28,195 nt of DNA, taken from positions 1 to 28,195 of IMG/VR virus record IMGVR_UViG_3300044613_001716; one strand, 5' to 3'. The stretch's first letter is position 1; every line of letters starts with the position of its first letter. This document shows, piece after piece, positions 6,658 through 14,248 of the stretch. The position numbers and the translations under genes were made by a program. The notes beneath the pieces were generated by a model, which worked only from the letters and a program-made list of their open reading frames with translations, made no database searches and was not told the origin of the DNA. This DNA is from a virus.

Positions 6658-8477
6658 TAGTACTTATCTCCCCACGTCTCTAGTGGACCGTCAATTCCAG
6701 CAGTAAGTGGAACATCCCATCCGTCTGTTGTTGTCATACATTCTTGAACTATCTTCTTGATTTCTTCAGCATCTTCACGAGGTGCTTGAAGAACAATTTC
6801 ATCGTGTACAGGAACAATCAAATGCTCAGTCAAATCTGCTTGATCAAGTTTTATAAGATTACTCTTGAAAACTTCAGCAGCACCGCCTTGAATAAGATAA
6901 TTGATAAGAGTATAGACACGACCTTCATCGCAAGGAATCTTACGACCAGTCCATGTGTAAATGTAGCCTTGACCTTCATTGCGCTCACGAGTTGCGCCAA
7001 GATGTTCAATCTCTTTTTGGAACTTAATCATTCCTGGGTATCGCCTATCAAAAGCATCTGAGACCGCCTTCATCTGCATTTCAGCAACTCCAGCAGTAAG
7101 TGCTTGCTTAGCAACACCAGCGCCATAAAGACGTCCGTAAACCATTCCCTTGATAAGAGTTCTGCGTTTATCTGAACGAGTCATTTCTGGTTCTTGATAA
7201 ACCTCACGACCAATTTCTGTAAAGGGGTCAGAGCCAGTTTCATCAGCACGATTAAACAGTGTGATGAGGTTTGGGTCTTTAGACAAAGATGCAAACATAC
7301 GAAACTCAACTTGGTCTAAGTCTGAAGTAATAATGACGTGGTCTTTATCTTTTGGAATAAAAGCACGACGCACCGTGTCATCACCCTTAGGAAGAGTCTG
7401 TAGCGCAGGGTCTGTGATTGACATACGAGATGTGCGAGCACCTAAAGTCTTTACGGAAGGGTGCAAGATTCCATCAACATTTTTATTGATAAAGTTGAGG
7501 AAGTATGTGTTAGCAAGTTTATCTGCTTTGCGTTGCTTGAGAACTATGTCGGCAAGATTTTTTACTTCATCGTTTCCATTGATAGCAAGAAAGGCTAATT
7601 GGTCTTTGCTGGCAGATTTTTGTCCAGAAGGAGTGTATTCAATAATCTCTGCGCCAAGTTTCTCAAACAAACGAACAAGTTGAATGTTGCTAGTAATGCT
7701 TGTTCCAGCATAAGTTTTATTTGCCCAATCTTTGACAGATTCGGTGTAGTCAATAAGTTCTTGGTACTTACGCTTAGAGTATTCAAGGTCAACACGAGCG
7801 CCATTGATTTCCATACGAGTAACGATTTTTCTAGCAGCCATTTCAATCTCATACGCCTTGTGATAAGGCTGACCAGGGCCACACTTCTCATAAAACTTTT
7901 CCCAAAGACGCATTGTGAGAATGGTGTCTAGAGCGCCATAAGACCAGTAAGGCTCAAAGTTTGTAGGAACAGTTCCCCACGTCCAGCCATTTTTTGTAAG
8001 GTCAATATCCAACTTGTCTTGAAGGTGAGCAGCCTGTCCATCAATAAGTCTTGCAGATAGCGGCTTGAGTCCACCAGGACCTAAAGGGTCAATAAGGTGA
8101 GCCATAATCATTGTGTCGTGTGCACGATGCCAAGGAAGTTCCCAATGAGACTTAACAGCAAACCACTTCGCTTCAAATGCAATGTTGTGGCACACAATTG
8201 GTCCATCAAACTTATCCATTGCTTCATAAAAAACACCAGACCATTCTTGCCAAGGAATTGACCAGCCATGCATTCCATCACCAACTTGAACAAGGCGTAA
8301 GTCGCCATGCCAAGGAGAGAGTGCATCTTCTCGTGGTCGCCCTGGTCTTTCTCCTGTTTCAGTATCAATAGCGATTGCGTTATGCGGTCTGCGTTCGCCA
8401 AGCCAACTAATAAACTCGTTTGCTTTTTCTACTGAATCAACAAGGGTGACTTGAATTCCATCAAGTCCTTTTGTCAT
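6657..8477 (-). CDS. family A DNA polymerase with 3'-5' exonuclease
   Basis: A 606-residue replicative polymerase of the Pol I family without the 5'-3' exonuclease domain. The proofreading domain (about 1-200) has AIDTETG (Asp38, Glu40), CHNIAFEAKWF (97-106), HDTMIMAHLIDP (Asp121) and Tyr180-xxx-Asp184. The polymerase domain has motif A SDLDQVEFR (385-393, catalytic Asp386), the O helix R439-xxx-K443-xxx-Y447-G448, and motif C VHDE (557-560, Asp559). A Tyr rather than Phe at 447 matches T7-type polymerases. All catalytic residues are intact. The ATG at 8477 has GAAGGA upstream. It leads the replication operon; primase and replicative helicase are not in the window and presumably lie further left. 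Confidence 0.93.
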   Translation of the reverse strand: MTKGLDGIQVTLVDSVEKANEFISWLGERRPHNAIAIDTETGERPGRPREDALSPWHGDLRLVQVGDGMHGWSIPWQEWSGVFYEAMDKFDGPIVCHNIAFEAKWFAVKSHWELPWHRAHDTMIMAHLIDPLGPGGLKPLSARLIDGQAAHLQDKLDIDLTKNGWTWGTVPTNFEPYWSYGALDTILTMRLWEKFYEKCGPGQPYHKAYEIEMAARKIVTRMEINGARVDLEYSKRKYQELIDYTESVKDWANKTYAGTSITSNIQLVRLFEKLGAEIIEYTPSGQKSASKDQLAFLAINGNDEVKNLADIVLKQRKADKLANTYFLNFINKNVDGILHPSVKTLGARTSRMSITDPALQTLPKGDDTVRRAFIPKDKDHVIITSDLDQVEFRMFASLSKDPNLITLFNRADETGSDPFTEIGREVYQEPEMTRSDKRRTLIKGMVYGRLYGAGVAKQALTAGVAEMQMKAVSDAFDRRYPGMIKFQKEIEHLGATRERNEGQGYIYTWTGRKIPCDEGRVYTLINYLIQGGAAEVFKSNLIKLDQADLTEHLIVPVHDEIVLQAPREDAEEIKKIVQECMTTTDGWDVPLTAGIDGPLETWGDKY

Positions 8478-8504
8478 TTGTCTTTTGGTCCTTCTTTCAG
8501 ATTG

Positions 8505-8975
8505 TTACGGAATCATCTCGACTCTGTAGACTGCATCTATCTTCTCATCATTCTCTGCTGCTCGCTCTAGCAACCTCTGTGCGACGTTAGTTAGGTATCT
8601 TGCCCCACCTTGGTCGTATTTGTAAAGAGCATCTAAGACTGGTTTAGGGTCTTCACTTACTTGAGCCCAGTAGCGATACTTTTCTGGAAAGACAATTGGT
8701 AGCGACCTTACTGGTTTACAGATATCGCAGGGGATTGCATCTGTATCTAAATCTTCAGGCTCTCCCTCTACTAAAAAGTATTGCTTTACTAAAGGACAAG
8801 CAGCGCCGTGAAATACTAAAGATACACCAATACGGGACAAAATGTAAGAACCATTCTCTGTCCGATACAGTGCAAACTCAATCCATCTGGTTGAGCCACG
8901 ACGCCAAGAAGAAGACTCTCCTAATAACCTACCATTGAACTGTAGTGTTCGTGAGCCGTCTTTTATCTCAAACAT
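8505..8975 (-). CDS. hypothetical protein, 156 aa
   Basis: A soluble protein with a beta-rich N-terminal half (FEIKDGSRTLQFNGRLLG, RWIEFALYRTENGSYILSRIG) and a helical C-terminal half. A CP near residue 60 and an IPCDIC near 101-106 give three cysteines, and a histidine lies nearby (VFHGAACP); these could bind a metal, but no standard finger spacing is present. The family is not recognised, although short proteins of this kind are common in actinobacterial phages next to replication genes. The start overlaps the upstream gene by eight bases (ATGTTTGA), with GGAAGAG as ribosome site. Function unknown. Confidence 0.7.
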   Translation of the reverse strand: MFEIKDGSRTLQFNGRLLGESSSWRRGSTRWIEFALYRTENGSYILSRIGVSLVFHGAACPLVKQYFLVEGEPEDLDTDAIPCDICKPVRSLPIVFPEKYRYWAQVSEDPKPVLDALYKYDQGGARYLTNVAQRLLERAAENDEKIDAVYRVEMIP

Positions 8976-9189
8976 TCTTCTCTTCCAGTAATTCTGAGAC
9001 AGATGGAAATTCTTTAGGCGTCTCAGGTTGAGGGGTTAGCCTTTTAACAAGGTCTTTGTTAATGGTATCTAGTTTTGTTATATCAGCACGAAGAGTAGCA
9101 ACAGCGTACTCATAGTTCTGAACCAACTCACCAATTCTTTGCCGTAAGGCAATAATTACTAAGTCTTTACTGTCATTAGCGTCAGTCAT
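8968..9189 (-). CDS. small coiled-coil protein, 73 aa
   Basis: Residues 9-50 form one long heptad-like helix (LVIIALRQRIGELVQNYEY, then LRADITKLDTINKDLVKRL), followed by a Pro-rich linker (TPQPETPKEFP) and a short acidic helix. No catalytic motif or membrane segment is seen. It sits 13 bases after the preceding small gene and overlaps the next, so it belongs to the same operon. It may be an oligomerising or regulatory protein; no function can be assigned. Confidence 0.65.
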   Translation of the reverse strand: MTDANDSKDLVIIALRQRIGELVQNYEYAVATLRADITKLDTINKDLVKRLTPQPETPKEFPSVSELLEEKNV

Positions 9190-9202
9190 TTAGAGTCCTC
9201 TA

Positions 9203-9415
9203 CTAAGACATTAAGGCTTTTAGAGCCGTGATTTTGCCTCTAACAGTGTCGTTTTCTGATTCCAATGTATCAATTTGTTCTGTAGAACCATCAATACCTG
9301 TAAGAGCAATAATTGACACCTCGTTGTTGTACATGGTGTACTCTAAATTGCGAATGTGATTGGTGATGATGTTCTGCTTATCTTCATCTGATAAGTAGGT
9401 ATATGTCTCTGGCAT
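9203..9415 (-). CDS. small helical protein, 70 aa
   Basis: A 70-residue acidic protein with two helices (SDEDKQNIITNHIRNLEYTMYNN and a C-terminal IDTLESENDTVRGKITALKALM), probably a short coiled-coil hairpin. The ATG at 9415 has an excellent AAGGAG site six to seven bases upstream, which strongly supports expression. No family is recognised. It is the first gene after the tail fibre block and may mark the start of the non-structural transcript. Confidence 0.65.
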   Translation of the reverse strand: MPETYTYLSDEDKQNIITNHIRNLEYTMYNNEVSIIALTGIDGSTEQIDTLESENDTVRGKITALKALMS

Positions 9416-9439
9416 TTTTTCTCCTTCTTAGGGTTCTAT

Positions 9440-9456
9440 GATAGCACTTTGCTATC
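9440..9456 (-). promoter_or_regulatory. short perfect hairpin at module boundary
   Basis: GATAGCA and TGCTATC form a perfect 7-bp stem with a 3-base loop in the 50-base gap between the last tail-region gene and the small helical gene. No U-run follows on the transcribed strand, so it is more likely a processing or stability hairpin or a protein-binding palindrome than an intrinsic terminator. Confidence 0.4.
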
Positions 9457-9465
9457 TATAGGTTT

Positions 9466-9654
9466 TTAGGCTTGATAGCCTAATTCTTCTAGTTTTTGCA
9501 GTATTGCTGCTTTTTCTGCTTGGTATCGAGTCAAGTAGTACTCCTTCGAGGGCTTTCCTTCGATCTCTGGATTACTCTCTGTATGCTCTATTACCAAATT
9601 TATGTTTGACAATTTACCTAACAAAAAATCTATTTTTTCTTGATTAGTTAGCAT
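9466..9654 (-). CDS. small helical protein after the tail fibre, 62 aa
   Basis: MLTNQEKIDFLLGKLSNIN followed by a Lys/Glu-rich second helix (YLTRYQAEKAAILQKLEELGY). The frame is open further upstream, to 9732, but that part overlaps the fibre gene and reads like a shadow, so the ATG at 9654, three bases after the fibre stop at 9657-9659, is the better start. The ribosome site is weak, which suggests coupled translation with the fibre gene. Similar short proteins occur beside tail genes in actinobacterial phages, from memory only; a fibre chaperone is one idea. Function unknown. Confidence 0.6.
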   Translation of the reverse strand: MLTNQEKIDFLLGKLSNINLVIEHTESNPEIEGKPSKEYYLTRYQAEKAAILQKLEELGYQA

Positions 9655-9656
9655 AT

Positions 9657-12600
9657 TTATGACCAGGCCGTAAATGCAGAGTAGGCAGAACTTCCAGCGC
9701 TGTTGGTAGCAAGAACTTGGGCTCTTCTCCAAAGTTTTCCAGACACAAAAGGTATTGTAAAACTTGTAGTGTTTCCTACGTTTTGAGCAACAGCAGTATT
9801 AGGACTTCCTCCAGTGTTAGTAGCAGCGCTTTGATATCGAACGGTGTATGAAGTCGCTCCAGCAGAGGCATTCCAAGTAACAAGACCACCACCACTAACG
9901 CTAACTCCTGTAGGGGTTGAAGGGACTGCTACAAAAGTAGTAGCAGAATCACGAGCAGACCAACCGCTTACTCCAATAGAGTTTCTTGCTCTTACCCAGT
10001 AGTAGTAAGTTGTACCTGATGTTCTACCACTGTGCGTGGCAGTTGTGCCAGTAATTCCAGAAAAGTCAGCACCCTGTGTAGTAGGTGTGGTTCCACTAAT
10101 ATTCCAATACCACTCATAGGTCGATGCTCTAGCGGCAGCATTCCAAGAAAGGCTTACAGAAGAAGTACTTGTTGCAGTAGCAGAGAGTCCTGTAGGGGTT
10201 GCTGGAGCAGAAAGAGATGTACCACTCCACTCTCTTAGACCAGATGTTTTTGGCTGTGGCGTTTGTGTAGTGGGAAATGGTACAGCAGAGCCCTCTCTAA
10301 AGACTCCAGTACCACCACTGTTGGCATATGCTCTAACTCTGATATTAGAAATAGCAGTTCCAGTTGTTGTTGTAATTGTGTACGATGTTGATGTAGTTAG
10401 TACATTTGAAGTGGTTCCGCTTATAGTGAATAAAACTCTATAACTAGATGCTCCTGATACTGCTGGCCAGTCAATAAGAATTCTTCCATCAGTATTTCTT
10501 GATCTAACACTTCCAGAGTAAGCAACTCCACCATTTGTAATAGTCCAAGAATCGGTAGAAAAATTTGTATTAAAAGTTCTAAATCCTTCAGTTCCACCAC
10601 TAATTGTGCTTGTGTATTCAGTAGCATTTGCTGCATCCGCCCAGTCCAAATTAACTGCATTATTACTAAATGTAACAGTCACTACTCCTGGAGTTGAAGG
10701 CGTAACAGTTGTATCAGAAGGGGTCCAATTAAAGGCTGAGATTTCTTGAACGTTGATTGTTTGAGTTCTAGACCTAGCGCTATCAAAAAGTTGAGAAACG
10801 CCACTAATTGTTTTTCTTAATCTAGCAAACAAAGACACGGTTTTAGTTCCTTCAGTTGCAACGGAAACTGTGGTGTTGACTGATAAAGACGTGTTTATAA
10901 TACTTCCACCAGTGTATGTTCCAAAGTAACTTGTAGCACCATTAGAAGTCAAATCACTAATTGTAAATGTAAGGTCAAAATTATTTGTTAACGTGTATGT
11001 AGGAGGGTACGGAAGAATCGTGGGAGAAGAGTCAAATACATAAGAAGTAGTCGTTCCTCTAAAAGTTCCTCTAACACGGATAAGAATATTTTCTCCAATA
11101 TCCGCACCAGCAGGGATTATTGAAGAGTTGCTGCCTTTTGTATAAGTGTTTGCTGTTTGACTTTCAAGATTTGTTCTGCCCCAGGTATGCTCAAACGACC
11201 ACTCAGAGTTTGAAGCAGCGGGTGTCCAACCAGAAAGTGAATATGTAAGAAATTCAAAAACTTCAGGTGTACCACTTATAGTCACACTTCCAGCACTTAC
11301 AGTAATGAAGGTCAGACTTTGGCTTCTAGTAACAGCCCTAGTAGCAACAACTTGAGTATTAGAGGTAGTTGAGCCTGTTACTACTCTTGAAGGACCGATT
11401 TGGTCAGCAAATCTATAAGCAGTGACACTTACTACCTCTACTTGCCAATACAAATCATTATCAAGAAGGGCAAGATCAAAAAAAGTTGTTGATGAATCAA
11501 AATTTACAGTAATATTTGAACCAGGAAAACCAGAGCCTCTAGGGTTGTTGTATAAACGATATACAAGCCTATAACTTCCAGCATTTGTTGCTGCTGTCCA
11601 ATCAATTCTTATATATTGATATCTGTCATTTGTTGCTGTAACTCTTAGGCTGTGAGTGCCACTTTGAAAAATACCCCAAGAGTCTGTTCTATTTAAGTCA
11701 TTGTCGTAGTCTGAAAAAGTGCCATCTGGTCTAGTCCATCGAGAATCATAATTTGTAACTCTAGTACCAGCAGAACTCCAACTGGTGTTATACCTATTAA
11801 GAATAGTTGTGCTTTCTTCAAATGGGTCTATAGTAAAAGCAACAGGCTGACCTAAATCAGAGGTTCTATTAGTAAGACTTATTGTAAATGTTCCAGGAGC
11901 AGTAACGTTGACAGTGTTTGAAAATCCAGAGGTAACAGTACTTGAGCCAGATTGAACAGCAACAACTCTAAATTTATAATTACCAGTCGTTGTAACAAAT
12001 ACGCCTGAAGCGGCTGGATAGAATGCAACTATTGGATTACCGCCAGAAGTGGTAGAGCCAGAATCAATAAAAACATCATTTCTGTATATCTGCCACGTAT
12101 ATGTAATCGTATTGTCATTACCACCTAAAGAAGGATTCCAGCGTAAATCAAGTTTTCCAGGGTTAGAGTCTGACTCTGAAAGAATTAAGTTGGTTGGTGC
12201 TTTTAGAAGTCCGTTATCTACAATTTGTGTAGTTGTAGTTGCTGTAACAGGTGAGCCAGTTGAACTGTTGTAAGCGACTATAGTTACTCTAATTGTTTCT
12301 CCAATATCTCCATTTTGAACTGTGTACCTAGCAGAATTTGTTGGCGTTCTTGGATTTGATGAGTCAAGAGTTCTTGAGTCTCTTATATATGTACCAGTAC
12401 CAGTTGCTATTGTAAAAATATAGTAATCAGGGCGTGTGTCATTAGTTATGGTTGTAGTTGACTGCCAGGCAGTTGATGACCAAAAATCAATTCTGTCAGT
12501 TGGGTAAGGCTCATTTGTAAGTGCGTTATATGTTGTAGCAAAACTGTTAAATCCTCTAGCGCCGCTTGCTACGTTCACAAGTCTGACAGGGGTGCGTTTT

Positions 12601-13073
12601 CTAATTCTTACAACGTTGCTGTTTACAGTTTCTGAAGATTTAGTTACTCTAAATCTCATATTTAACGTATAACTATATGCAGCAGTCTCAATAGCAGCCA
12701 AGTCTGAACTATCAGTTACATAGTTAGTAGTTAAGGTTCCTCCTGTAAGAGTTCCAGTTGCTCCAGTGCCTCCCTGATTAAACCAACCATTAGCAGCATT
12801 TGTGCCAATACGATACTGCCAAGCAAAAGTATATGTTCCAGAAACATTTGAGCCACGGTAGCCGACAAGAGTGTTTCCAACAGATGAGTTACTTATTGCG
12901 TCTCCAGAAGTGTTTCTAATTTCAGGTTGAAAAGTTCCAGATGAAAAAAGTTGACGCCAAGAATCGTTGTCCCACATCCAGCCACTATTAATCTGACGCC
13001 AGGAATCGTTGTCCCACATCCAAACACTGTTGATGTTTCGCCATGAATCGTTGTCCCATTGATATATAGGCAT
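9657..13073 (-). CDS. tail fibre / minor tail protein with fibronectin-III domains
   Basis: A 1138-residue protein very rich in Ser, Thr, Gly, Asn and Val. The N-terminus has three copies of WDNDSWRxINSxWM (residues 6-41). Fibronectin-III-like domains are clearest near 291-393 (APTNLILSESD...LDLRWNP), about 958-1046 (PATPTGLSATAT...VSLSWNAA...YYWVRARNSIG) and about 1048-1138 (PSTPTGVSVSG...VTWNASAGATSYTV). The middle is a chain of similar but weaker beta domains with TFTISLTN and TVTFSN strands. Such proteins project from the tail tip and bind the cell surface; Fn3 domains often tether phage particles to glycans. The ATG has AAAGGAC upstream. It ends the tail module. No signal peptide or membrane helix. 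Confidence 0.82.
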   Translation of the reverse strand: MPIYQWDNDSWRNINSVWMWDNDSWRQINSGWMWDNDSWRQLFSSGTFQPEIRNTSGDAISNSSVGNTLVGYRGSNVSGTYTFAWQYRIGTNAANGWFNQGGTGATGTLTGGTLTTNYVTDSSDLAAIETAAYSYTLNMRFRVTKSSETVNSNVVRIRKRTPVRLVNVASGARGFNSFATTYNALTNEPYPTDRIDFWSSTAWQSTTTITNDTRPDYYIFTIATGTGTYIRDSRTLDSSNPRTPTNSARYTVQNGDIGETIRVTIVAYNSSTGSPVTATTTTQIVDNGLLKAPTNLILSESDSNPGKLDLRWNPSLGGNDNTITYTWQIYRNDVFIDSGSTTSGGNPIVAFYPAASGVFVTTTGNYKFRVVAVQSGSSTVTSGFSNTVNVTAPGTFTISLTNRTSDLGQPVAFTIDPFEESTTILNRYNTSWSSAGTRVTNYDSRWTRPDGTFSDYDNDLNRTDSWGIFQSGTHSLRVTATNDRYQYIRIDWTAATNAGSYRLVYRLYNNPRGSGFPGSNITVNFDSSTTFFDLALLDNDLYWQVEVVSVTAYRFADQIGPSRVVTGSTTSNTQVVATRAVTRSQSLTFITVSAGSVTISGTPEVFEFLTYSLSGWTPAASNSEWSFEHTWGRTNLESQTANTYTKGSNSSIIPAGADIGENILIRVRGTFRGTTTSYVFDSSPTILPYPPTYTLTNNFDLTFTISDLTSNGATSYFGTYTGGSIINTSLSVNTTVSVATEGTKTVSLFARLRKTISGVSQLFDSARSRTQTINVQEISAFNWTPSDTTVTPSTPGVVTVTFSNNAVNLDWADAANATEYTSTISGGTEGFRTFNTNFSTDSWTITNGGVAYSGSVRSRNTDGRILIDWPAVSGASSYRVLFTISGTTSNVLTTSTSYTITTTTGTAISNIRVRAYANSGGTGVFREGSAVPFPTTQTPQPKTSGLREWSGTSLSAPATPTGLSATATSTSSVSLSWNAAARASTYEWYWNISGTTPTTQGADFSGITGTTATHSGRTSGTTYYYWVRARNSIGVSGWSARDSATTFVAVPSTPTGVSVSGGGLVTWNASAGATSYTVRYQSAATNTGGSPNTAVAQNVGNTTSFTIPFVSGKLWRRAQVLATNSAGSSAYSAFTAWS
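12953..13072 (-). repeat. tandem 42-base repeat encoding WDNDSW units
   Basis: Three units begin at about 12953, 12995 and 13037, with a 42-base period. The core GAATCGTTGTCCCA (plus strand) is identical in all three. Each unit encodes WDNDSW plus a variable segment, giving 14 residues per repeat at the start of the fibre protein. The first two units on the plus strand are nearly identical, which points to recent duplication. Confidence 0.85.
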
Positions 13074-13102
13074 CTTTTGTCTTTGTCCTTTGTTATATTC
13101 TT

Positions 13103-14248
13103 TTAGGTATATCTAAATACTATTTGTCCAAAAGTGTGACCATCTGATGGCGGTTGTCCAGAACCTTCAGAGAGAGGGCCCTCATCTTGATTGCGGTTAA
13201 AAACAAGTGGACCATTAATTTCAACATACCAATCGCCAGGAGTTGGGGCATATCCAGAATTTAGAGAAATAATGTCAGCCTGATTTAGTGAATATTCTCC
13301 ATATGTTCTAACAGACGATGCATCAAATTCCATATAGTTTTTATTGCTACCAAAAATAGAAAGACCAGTGTCAGTAGCAACATATGATGGAAATTTCTGA
13401 CCACCCTGAGATACAGCGTCTGGTCCTCCATAAATCATAATTCCATCATTAATAATAATAGTTCCATCCTCTTCAGGATTCCAGTTTTCCGCAATCGGTG
13501 TAACAGTTCCTACTCTAGAGTCGGCATCATAAAAAATTAAGTCATCTTCATTTGTTATTTCAATTCTTCTACCAGTTCCAGATGTTTTTAGTGTAATACC
13601 AGAAATAATTCCAGCAGTAATATTGTTTGCATTCAGGGCTGTAGTTGCAATTACCGCAGAACTGAGAGAGCCTGTAGTAATCTGACCAGCACTTAGGTTA
13701 GATGTAACAATGACCCCAGCGGCCAAAGACCCAGCGGTAATTTTTGTAGCAGAGATTTCTGCTATAGCGCTGTTTCCTAGTTGAAACCCGGACCAAGTAG
13801 TACCAGTCCAGGTATACATTTTGTAGCCATCATCAGAATCAAACCATGTGTCATCTACAGCATATGTTCCCCCTGAAGGTGCGCTGTTTTGGTAGTAAAT
13901 TGTGTTTTTGCCGTTTGCTACTGTTCTAGCGTCATCATCTACCGCTGGAAGTTGTATGTAGTCTTTTTGTTCTTCTGAGTAAACAGAGGTAGTTCCAGCG
14001 GTCTCATTGATAACTAAAAGACCATCTTTTGGGTTTTCAATAGTGTTTACTGCGGCATCTGTAATAACTGTTGTACCAAAACTTACTTCATCTGGACCAA
14101 CAGCATTGACAGCAATAGCAGCGGTAGTTACAACTCTGTTTTGGAGTTTTGTGCGGACAGGTCTGCGCTCCATATTACGCAATCTGCGCTGAACATCAGC
14201 AAGGTTATTTCCTAAGTTTTTATTACGGGAACGGCGTCTACTAGGCAT
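13103..14248 (-). CDS. tail fibre-like minor tail protein
   Basis: A 381-residue protein. It starts with a strongly basic stretch (MPSRRRSRNKNLGNN) and a short coiled coil (DVQRRLRNMERRP), then a fibre region. Near the middle are repeats of the type ATKITAGSLAAGVIVTSNLSAGQ, ITTGSLSSAVIATT and NNITAGIISG, the left-handed repeat common in phage tail fibres and tail tip proteins. YKMYTWTGTTWSGFQLG just before resembles a small carbohydrate-facing or trimer-cap motif. Start: the ATG at 14248 has GAAGGAGG seven to eight bases upstream. A GTG at 14272 is in frame but lies before that site, so it is rejected. The start overlaps the previous gene's stop by eight bases. Confidence 0.75.
   Translation of the reverse strand: MPSRRRSRNKNLGNNLADVQRRLRNMERRPVRTKLQNRVVTTAAIAVNAVGPDEVSFGTTVITDAAVNTIENPKDGLLVINETAGTTSVYSEEQKDYIQLPAVDDDARTVANGKNTIYYQNSAPSGGTYAVDDTWFDSDDGYKMYTWTGTTWSGFQLGNSAIAEISATKITAGSLAAGVIVTSNLSAGQITTGSLSSAVIATTALNANNITAGIISGITLKTSGTGRRIEITNEDDLIFYDADSRVGTVTPIAENWNPEEDGTIIINDGIMIYGGPDAVSQGGQKFPSYVATDTGLSIFGSNKNYMEFDASSVRTYGEYSLNQADIISLNSGYAPTPGDWYVEINGPLVFNRNQDEGPLSEGSGQPPSDGHTFGQIVFRYT

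Noticed and set aside
9655-9732. Upstream extension of the 62-residue gene to an ATG at 9732
   Set aside because: The added residues overlap the fibre gene and look like an alternate-frame reading; the ATG at 9654 directly after the fibre stop is better.
12953-13072. Short spaced repeats as a CRISPR array
   Set aside because: The repeat is coding, has no unrelated spacers of even length, and encodes a regular 14-residue protein motif.
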